Shown here: positions 56,348 through 64,000 of the stretch, in pieces | How the letters are laid out: every line of letters begins with the position of its first letter | Numbering within the stretch: the stretch's first letter is position 1 | Assembly: GCF_963169125.1 (NCBI RefSeq) | Contig: NC_084794.1 | Coordinates: 90,999,018-91,063,017, forward strand | Direction of reading: 5' to 3' | DNA from: Humulus lupulus | Lineage: Eukaryota; Streptophyta; Magnoliopsida; Rosales; Cannabaceae | Length of the DNA stretch: 64,000 bases | Notes under the pieces: generated by a model | Database searches by the model: none | What the model was told of the DNA's origin: nothing | What the model saw: only the letters and a program-made list of their open reading frames with translations | Translations under genes and position numbers: made by a program

Positions 56348-57793
56348 TCAAACAACTTGGATAAATTTAAGAGATGCCCAAGTCTTTGCAGCATGAGAGA
56401 GCTTGCTTTCCTCAACTAGCACCTTTCTCAGCTTAGGAGAATTCAGAACAAGTAACTCAACAGCCTCAGATTCAATCCCACAACAATTCATTATATCAAC
56501 ATTCTCCAAACGCTTGCAGCTCTTGGACATGGTAATCATAGCTGAATTAGCAAGCCCTTTGCAGCCTCTAAGATTCAAATCAACCAAGTAGTGACATGAA
56601 ACTAGCATAGAGATAAGCTCTTTATCAAGCAACATTTCATTGTAAGACAAGTCCAGTTTCCTTAATTGCTTTAAGTTTTGTCCTAATGTGGTTAATAAAC
56701 CAGGCTCTCTTTCAACTACATCACAGTTAATTAAGGCCAACTCTTCAAGCCCAGAACTCATAGCTGCCCCAAGAGCCTTTAGGCCTTCACCACTAACTAG
56801 GCAACAACTTTGGAGCCTAAGACTTGAAAGGGTCCTGAAATTGACTGAAGCAGCCAAAAGATGGTCATTGTTAAGGTCAAGAGGCAAACGAAGATCAAGC
56901 TTTTGCAAATTACAGCTGCAGTGGCTGAAAAATCTAAGTAGACCTTCTCTACTACCACCATCATAAACCAAAAGAGATATAAGAGAGTGAGAATACTCAG
57001 CCAGTTTTAGAAGAACCCCATCAACTATACTCCTACAAGTTCTGAGCTCCACCTCTTGAATTCCCTGCAAGCACCTGGTAAATGACGAAAAAGACCCTCC
57101 ATCTCCAATGCTTTCACAGCTCCTTAACTGCAATTTCTTCACCTTATCACAGCTCCTCCATAGCCAACCCATCCCCCAATCGTCCGTACGAATCCCGGAT
57201 AAGCACAGGCTCTCTATGCCCAATTCTGCATCGAAATCATCACTTGAAGAAAACCCATATTCCAAATTGTCCTTAACTTCGTGGTCAAAGCCTTCCCCAT
57301 GACATACCATGATTGACAATTCCTTCAATAATGGAAAGTTCAGAAGCCATGTGAGGAACAGAGGCCTCGAGAGATTGATACAAAGAGATGTGAGATGGGT
57401 GCATGTTGAAGAGAGAGAAACTAGAGAGGAGCGAGAAACAGGACCAGCCAAGAACCTGAGGCCGTGAAGGCGAGGATAAGAGGAAGAGGCTAAGAGAAGG
57501 AGGTCATCAGAGAAAGTGGTTTTCACCAAAGGGCCGTCGCCGTCGCCGTCGCCGGTGGTGGGTTCAAGGGGAAGGATGATAGAGAGAGAAGAGAGAAAAG
57601 GGTAGTGAGAGAGAAGAGTAGATAGAGCTGGAATTGTGGATTTCTGAAGGGTAAGTTGGAGAGCGAGGGACGTCTTGGAAGTACGGTAGAGGTAGAGCCA
57701 ACGCTTTGAGACCAAAGAGACCGAAGAAGATGAACATGGTGGAAGTCTTTGAAAGATTTCTTGAAGAAGCTCATCACAAAGCAAGCTGTCCAT
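56348..57793 (-). CDS. F-box/LRR-repeat protein, single exon
   Basis: Probable substrate receptor of an SCF ubiquitin ligase: the F-box binds SKP1-like adaptors and the leucine-rich repeats choose the target. The start at 57793 (MDSLLCDELLQEIFQRLPP) is preferred because the F-box begins at once; an upstream in-frame ATG at 57817 adds only eight residues from a CT-rich leader. F-box at residues 1-45 (LVSKRWLYLYR). Leucine-rich repeats run from about 60 to the end, with regular LxxLxLxxC units such as VKKLQLRSCESIGDGG, LRKLDLSYNEMLLD and LVDLNLRGCKGLANSAM. About 481 residues, complete, without introns. An acidic/Gly patch (GDGDGDG) lies near residue 85. The exact orthologue and target are not recognised. 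Confidence 0.92.
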   Translation of the reverse strand: MDSLLCDELLQEIFQRLPPCSSSSVSLVSKRWLYLYRTSKTSLALQLTLQKSTIPALSTLLSHYPFLSSLSIILPLEPTTGDGDGDGPLVKTTFSDDLLLLASSSYPRLHGLRFLAGPVSRSSLVSLSSTCTHLTSLCINLSRPLFLTWLLNFPLLKELSIMVCHGEGFDHEVKDNLEYGFSSSDDFDAELGIESLCLSGIRTDDWGMGWLWRSCDKVKKLQLRSCESIGDGGSFSSFTRCLQGIQEVELRTCRSIVDGVLLKLAEYSHSLISLLVYDGGSREGLLRFFSHCSCNLQKLDLRLPLDLNNDHLLAASVNFRTLSSLRLQSCCLVSGEGLKALGAAMSSGLEELALINCDVVEREPGLLTTLGQNLKQLRKLDLSYNEMLLDKELISMLVSCHYLVDLNLRGCKGLANSAMITMSKSCKRLENVDIMNCCGIESEAVELLVLNSPKLRKVLVEESKLSHAAKTWASLKFIQVV

Positions 57794-57890
57794 CTCTCTC
57801 TCTCTCAACACACACACAAAACTCTATTTTTCTCTATTCTTCTTCTTTCACAAACTGTTTTTTTGTTACCAACCACAAAGGAGAGGCTCA
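57794..57890 (-). promoter_or_regulatory. F-box gene leader with CT/GA repeat
   Basis: Just upstream of the start codon the minus strand reads GAGAGAGAGAGATGG, part of a (GA)n/(TGTGTG) microsatellite (57794-57822). Such GA-rich leaders are common in plant 5' UTRs. No TATA box was clearly placed. Confidence 0.4.
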
Positions 57891-58067
57891 GCTTTTATTT
57901 TGCAATGATGTAGACTTGGAAAAATAAAATAAGGGAATACTTGAAATGGGGTTTTGGGAAATTTATAAAGTAATGTTTTTTGAGGCTTAATCTGGAAGAG
58001 GAGCCAAATCTTTCACGCCATGGCTGGTTGGTTATTGTTTCCTTTGGAGTTTGGAAAATTCCAAGTA

Positions 58068-58069
58068 GC

Positions 58070-58124
<55 letters not shown>
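58068..58124 (+). repeat. (TTA)n microsatellite, ~18 units
   Basis: An uninterrupted run of TTA/ATT units about 55 bases long, roughly 270 bases upstream of the F-box start codon. It is likely polymorphic. Confidence 0.95.
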
Positions 58125-60245
58125 TGTTTTGTGTCAACTACGTATGGTGTACAACTACACCATCTGTCTCACCTCAAAATTCACCTTATCTTTGTAGTTG
58201 TCAAATATAGTGGTTTTATTACATCGTACTTACAAATAGAAAGTTAGCTGTTTAACTCGACAACCAATAAAACGTTTCCAGTAAAGTTAGTTCACGCTTA
58301 ACTAACAAATTCAAATATTACAGATACAGTTGGGAATATCTAACTATTGTAATTTGTTCCCAATTATATTAGAACAGCACAATATATGAGTAGTTTCTCG
58401 TACGAGGCATCCAACTTACTTTTGGGTTTTTTTTTTGTTCGGATAGCTTCAATTAGAAAAACAATAATCTAAAAATTGAATTCTTTAAGCATTTTTTTTA
58501 TTTGTTCAACTCTAATTTAGACTTAATGGCCTGCAAGCAACTTAAGCCGCAATTTCATTTATCGGATAAGAATACTTGAACAAGGTAGCAGCATTACTTT
58601 CTTCCTACTATAGGGCATTTTTTATTTTCGGCTAGAAAAATTATAACTCAATTTTTTCATAAGATAACGTACATAATAGTTATAACAGACATCTCGCCAA
58701 TTTCTTCAGAGTTCGAACAATCACTTGCACGCATGCTTGATTTTTTTTAGACATGAAAAACATATTATTTGAACTTTGATTTCAGCACGATAAATTATTC
58801 AAAATTTGCAAAATATATACTATAACTATCATATCCGCAATCATACAAAACAAATTGAGTTATAATTTCTCCAAATACCAAAATTTAAAAATGCGCAAAA
58901 GTAATACCCCACCTACCTAAGAAACTCCGTGTGTATTATTAGTGAATTATAATTTTTTTTCCATACAAGATTCCTCGATTCCATATCATCCAACCGCTAA
59001 AAGGTCAGGGTCGTCTCCATTTATATATTTCCATACTCTTTCCCACACAATATGCTGATTGATTCATATAGACGAAGTTATTAATTATGGAGGAAAAAAT
59101 ACATCTATCACTATTAAGTAGATTATATTTTCCTAATTAAGAAGAAGAAAAAAAAATTGAACACATCTTCATATCATCCAAGGTTATATTTTCAACCATT
59201 AAAACATTTAATAATATATTATTTAAAAAAAAGTAGATGAAGTGGCTACTTCACTTCACCAATGAATAGAAAGTAGAAACTTTGCGCCACCAAAGACAAT
59301 AAAATAGATTTTCAATGAGAACATTTTAAATTTTTTTATGGCCTAAATTCCTTACTCTTTTGAGTGGGTGAAGAATTTGATCTTTAAAATTCCGGCATCT
59401 TCTTTAATGATAGCATAGAAAAAGTTAAATATTCTAATTTGATAGGAGAACGATATTACTTCAACAAGATAATGGGTCCTAATCAATCCCTTTTACTTCC
59501 AAATAACTTATCATATGCGTGAAAAGCAACCTGCAACTATCTATTCCCAAGTACCACCAAGCAAAATGGACTTCTTCCTTGCCTGAAAAAATGTCCCTAT
59601 AACCCTTTTCTTTAACCTCCCCCACTCCTCCCAAAAAATTTAAAATTTAAAATAAATAAACATTGCCTTCACTTTCTGAACCCTCTCACTTCTATTTGTG
59701 CGTGTTGCGAGAGAGAAGATACAATAAGTTAGTAGAGCAACCTCTACACTATAATGAGTTATATTGTAAGGTCCTTGATACTTAATTTACTCATTAATAT
59801 CCAGGTTCGTTCTTTCAATACATACTGAACCAGACACTAAGGTTAAAACCCTGAAAAAGCAGCCCTCTATTCGTATGAAAATCACTTGCCCCACATGAAT
59901 AATGAAATTCAAAGTTGGCTCCAATTAAGTTGTTCATGTGCATAAACTCATCTCCAAACCGAACAACCTAATAGAATGTGACGATAATTGTACTCTAAAA
60001 CCATGTGATAAACAAAATGGTAGAGATGAGGTTCCACAAAATCATTGCTCGTAGATCACCTATTTTCTGAGTGGTATAGAATGCTTTCAAAATGGAAATG
60101 AAAAATTCCGATGGGAACTTGTACTCTTAAGTGGCCAGTACTTGACACCCCGGATAAAACATAATATCAGCATAAAAATGCTCTTAATTTTCTGATTTAA
60201 TGATCTAACTAATCAATAATACATGAAAATTTTGAGTGTGATGTG
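58125..60245. other. Intergenic DNA between F-box gene and GAA1
   Basis: About 2.1 kb of AT-rich DNA without a gene, RNA gene or recognisable transposon. It probably includes upstream sequence of the F-box gene on the left and the 3' UTR of GAA1 on the right. Confidence 0.6.
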
Positions 60246-63200
60246 TCAACAACGATGAAACAAGATGTGAGTGCACAGTACCCAGCACGGTAAGTGAACC
60301 ATACCTATATAAAGGTAAGTGGCACTGCTCCAAGCCCAAAGAGATTCCACCCAGCACCAGAAGTCACCAACATTAACTCTGTCGAAACCTTCAAATGCAC
60401 CTTTCAACACCATAAAAGTAACTGGTGGAAATCCAATAAAGCCAAAAACAAGATTACATGCCATTCTTGAAAGAGTTCTTAAGCTCCGAAGTCTAGTATC
60501 AAGTCTAATGGGATGAGCCATTAAACACAGTGGAACAAGAAGTAAGCCCCCAATTTCTGCTGTAGAGAAGTTAACAACTGACATGAGACACAAACCGATA
60601 AAGGCAGTTGAGATGGTCACTGATTTCAAGATAGCCCATTCTCCAACTTGAACTTGAGATGCATTGGCTTGAGAAAATGGAGAAGCCAAAAACAAATACA
60701 TGATCAAAAAGCTAAGCATTGAAAGCAAGAACCAGATCAAAAAGCTGCTTGTTGGGGAGCAATTGGGTATTTGACAGATAAAATAAGGGAGTAACAAAAC
60801 AACCGATCCCCACAAGTGAACCAGAAATACTTTCTTTGCAGCATTAACCCATTTCCATGATCTGAGAGCAATGCTGGATTCATCAGTGTCAGTAGCTTGA
60901 GTGGATTTATCTTTTCTCTGCGTAGAATTTAAGTTAGTAGCATCAGCATAGAGAGATGCTGCAACCATAGGAAGTGGTGCAACAAGAAGTGCAAAAGCAA
61001 TCATGTAGACTCCCACTGAGACAAATTTACTGGGAGATGTTAGTAGGTAGAGGAAAAACGATTGGTGAAACTTCTCAAGAAGGTTGTTTACTGAGCGCAC
61101 AACTCCTTCAATTAAGCTGCAACAAAAGAAGGAACACACTCTTCACCCAAATGATACCAAAAAAGGAACTAGTGTCATCATAACAGCAAAATATATTGCT
61201 CTTACTAAAGCTCCGTATAAAAGAATTTCTGCAAATTCACTTTAGAAATCACGAATTAATTTATATGTTAAAATAAACTTGACACTGTAAGCAAAAACAT
61301 TTAAAAAAATATCTATGAGGACCACTGAATTAAGAAAACAGAAAAAAATAATTAGTGCCTAGAGGTTCTGGAAGCAATCCTAAAAATGGCCAGCCATTAC
61401 TGTAGAAATGTTCACTTACAAGTTACAATTTTCAGTTGTAGACACTGGCTACTTATGAAGGTAATTTCTAGTACTACAAGTACTGATTGGAAGAGATAAA
61501 GTTCAAGTACTAACCGACCACCTCGCAGCAGGAAGTCATTTCTCCTTGTCATGCTTTCAAAAGAAGCTCTGGGTGAAATCTCCAAAGTAATTGCGTCAAC
61601 TTGGTAATCACGAAAAGCACCATGAGGACCAGTAGGAACTCCCCAAGCCTAATATATAAGGAAGAATACATGCATAGACATAAATCAGTACTCAAAGATA
61701 AACAAAAAACTCTTTAAAAAATGGTACAAAAGGATATAATAATGGAAATTGTTGAATAAAATATAAAGATCTATCATGTCATTCCAAATATGCATATGAA
61801 AAGTAGATGTACCTGGTTATACAATGAACTTGCAAGAGTTGCAATGCCCTCAACATAATCAGATGCTGGGATACCAAATATCCATTGGGGATTTAAGCTT
61901 CTTGCAACTTTCCCGATTGATTCAAATAGTTCTCCCAAAATCTGAAGCAATTGGGAGTCAAGTAGAGACCATAATTTCTCCACCTTTACCCGAAACCCTT
62001 GCCTATGCACTGCCAAATAATTTACAATATTTATTAAGTCAAGGTTTGGCATCTGTCCGTTAGATGCCTCAGCATTGATGATTAAACTATCATCAAATCT
62101 TTCACTTTTATCCACTACCTTAATAACTAGGGCCACAGCCATTGTCCCAGCACGCTTAAATCCATCATATATCTTTTTTTCTGTGTTTGGATAATCATTC
62201 ATTTCATACAAGTTATTGCTTACAGGACACATTTCTGCATCTATTTTATTAGTGAACACTGGCATGTGATAATCTCTCAACCAGGCAGTAACTGCAGCTT
62301 GTTCACCATGTTGGGAATCCGAAACCAGCCAAATGACATCCTTGGCCAACCAAGTGACTCTAGTTAGCAAGGAAAATACCGAGTATGCTATGCCTAGAGA
62401 CAAAGCCTCCCCTTGCTTAATTTTATCCGAGTTGTAAGGTGTTACAAGGACAATAGCTTCCTTTCCATCACCACGTGAAGCTCTTATTATCCCAACAGTG
62501 TTGGTACCATATGATGAACAACTGATGTTCTGCTCAGTTATTCTAGAATCAGGACTAGAAAAAAAGTGTAGTGGATGAAACTGTGCCATTTGAGGATGAA
62601 ATTTGTGATAGGCAACTTCAGCACCTAAGTTAGACATATATTGTGCTATCAGTCTCTGACTCCCTCTGCATCAAAATATTACAGGTTAAAAAGTGCAAAT
62701 AAGAGCAGATAAATGTCCGAGCTTGGAACAACTGATTCTCAATAACCAACGCAGAAGTGATGAAGGGAACTGAAGCAGACGACCAAATAATTGCAAAATA
62801 GACAGTAGGCTACTATTGTTAATAACTCACCCAGAAAATGGGACATGACTTCTTAAATATTTTTCTATGTGACTGGAGAAAAATTTGAATAAAATCATAG
62901 TAATGTGTTGGTCACCAATAAATAAATAAGACGATTTTAAAATGCAGGCATCCAACGCAATACACAAATAATGCCAACAAGTTAAAAGAACTATATCTCT
63001 GAAACATGTAAATTTATGACTTCTCAGAATAGCTACACGAACTTTAGTACATGTTAAGCTTTGCTACTTCAATAATCAGTCCCAGGATTTAAATGATCAA
63101 GCCATACCCATACCTAATCTTATAGGTAAAAAAATTATAATGGGTCATGTGCTCAGTCCCAGGATTTAAATGATCAAGCCATTCCCATACCTAATCTAAT

Positions 63201-63872
63201 AGGTAAAAAAATTATAATGGGCGGTCGTTAACATGTGCTCTAATACCGAATTCATGATATATATATTAAACTAATCTTTCAGAATATTGATTCAAGCCTA
63301 AGCAAAGGAAAAAATAAAAAAACTGTTTAAATCAAATATTATTCGAAGAAAGCACATACATGCCTGCACCTCGAGACTTCGACTTTAAAGATATTAAATC
63401 CTTGACAAAGCTATTCGCCTCTGAAGCCTCTTGACTGGAGAGCATGGGATTTGCTGAACCTGTAAAATAAATTCTACTCGTATTTCAACAAAATGATCGT
63501 CCCTATGCATATGATCGAGCTAACTAATCACTGTCGTAATGAAATAATTATTTTTAAAAGATTGATGCAATAGACCTGGCATGAGGGCATTTTCAGAAAT
63601 GTAGGTGTTCTTGGCGAGAATCGGCAGAAGAAGAAGAGCAATAACACCGGCAGTGCAGCAAACAAGGCTGATAGATTTCCCAAAATTCAGCAAAAACAAA
63701 GTCATTGCTAGTTAGATATTGCTTTAATTTAAAGTTCTGAATCGGATCTCTAAGCGAATATAAAGAAGAAAGAGTACCTGAATAGAAAGCTATGAGAGAT
63801 GAGGAAGATCCCCAAGCGTACGATTGGGCGTTGTTTGGCTTTACGAGGAGGAGGAGTCTCGTTCTCGGCCAT
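60246..63872 (-). CDS. GAA1: GPI transamidase subunit GAA1, six exons
   Basis: Subunit of the ER-membrane GPI transamidase, which attaches GPI anchors to proteins; Gaa1 is thought to bind the lipid anchor. Exons: 63872-63778, 63667-63576, 63459-63360, 62665-61813, 61648-61515 and 61116-60246 (2145 bases, 714 residues). All introns are GT-AG and every junction phase agrees. N-terminus MAENETPPPRKAKQRP is cytosolic, then a membrane segment (CCTAGVIALLLLP) and AKNTYISENALMPG. The large lumenal Gaa1 domain includes VTPYNSDKIKQGEALSLGIA and KDVIWLVSDSQHGEQ, an M28-peptidase-like fold without obvious metal ligands. Four or more hydrophobic segments fill exon 6, ending CTHILFHRC. Size and order match plant GAA1 (about 700 residues). 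It looks intact. Intron 3 (63359-62666) contains a 77-base tandem duplication. Confidence 0.95.
63077..63222. repeat. 77-base tandem duplication in GAA1 intron 3
   Basis: A block beginning CAGTCCCAGGATTTAAATGA occurs at 63077 and again at 63154, continuing through CCATACCTAATCT and AATTATAATGGG with only a few differences. It lies wholly within intron 3 of GAA1. Confidence 0.9.
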
Positions 63873-64000
63873 AGTTACCGAAGGTAGAGTGGTGAAGCTT
63901 AAGCTAATGCTCTGTTAGAAGTAACAATTCCAGTCTGAGAACATTTCAAAACTGTTAGTGGAGGAAAGAAGTTGAATTTGTATGTTGGGGGAGAGACCAG
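63873..64000 (-). promoter_or_regulatory. GAA1 5' flank (leader)
   Basis: Upstream of the GAA1 start codon to the edge of the window. Mixed composition and no clear TATA box or other motif. It probably holds the 5' UTR. Confidence 0.4.

Noticed and set aside
57980..58247. Frames of Ile or Leu runs across the TTA microsatellite
   Set aside because: Produced by the triplet repeat, not a gene.
1..64000. tRNA, rRNA, snoRNA or microRNA genes
   Set aside because: I looked for cloverleaf-like A/B boxes and rRNA motifs and saw none I could support by eye; a covariance-model scan (for example tRNAscan-SE or Infernal) would decide.

Overview
The window reads as nuclear DNA of a flowering plant, most likely a eudicot. 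It carries three intron-bearing or single-exon plant host genes (60S ribosomal protein L24, an F-box/LRR protein and the GPI-transamidase subunit GAA1) embedded in AT-rich DNA that is largely transposable elements typed to plant lineages (Athila and Tat Ty3/gypsy, chromovirus-like long LTRs, Ty1/copia, L1 LINEs, a hAT MITE). No species can be named from the sequence alone.

Layout. 1-3064: 3' part of a decayed L1 LINE (+), abutting a short reversed LTR fragment (3065-3213). About 4.1-16.7 kb: a degenerate Athila-type Ty3/gypsy element on the minus strand with a 5' LTR (14756-16746), a degenerate Asp-type primer binding site, gag, protease and pol. It was hit by two solo LTRs, each with a perfect 5-bp target-site duplication (TSD): 5408-7276 (AAGAC) and 9422-11626 (AGAGT). 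16.9-20.5 kb: a minisatellite with palindromic cores, a possible transposase remnant, a fold-back MITE and CACTA-like repeats. 20562-29433: a long-LTR element (TSD ATTTC) with an initiator-Met primer site. Its interior is replaced by a reversed, 5'-truncated copia element fused to the second LTR, which lacks its first 8 bases. 30611-33045: a hAT-type MITE with a perfect 8-bp TSD, split inside its left terminal repeat by a solo LTR (TSD CTAGG).

33126-45366: a young Tat-lineage Ty3/gypsy element (+) with two 756-bp LTRs differing at about a dozen sites by eye, TSD AACTT, gag-pol with two RNase H domains, a 120-bp tandem repeat, and a spliced antisense gene with its own TATA box between pol and the 3' LTR. 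Both coding units are broken. A small solo LTR (45716-46302, TSD ACACT) and a second palindromic minisatellite (46750-47285) follow.

47.8-64 kb is the host-gene end: RPL24 (+), a nearly full-length L1 LINE (minus, 18-bp TSD), an F-box/LRR gene (minus) and a six-exon GAA1 gene (minus, complete coding sequence). The host genes are functionally unrelated housekeeping or regulatory genes. I found no evidence of a wholly new biological system. The least ordinary features are the antisense gene of the Tat element, the two unlinked arrays built on the palindrome GTAACYRGTTAC, and the cluster of perfect GCGATATATCGC palindromes in one LTR.
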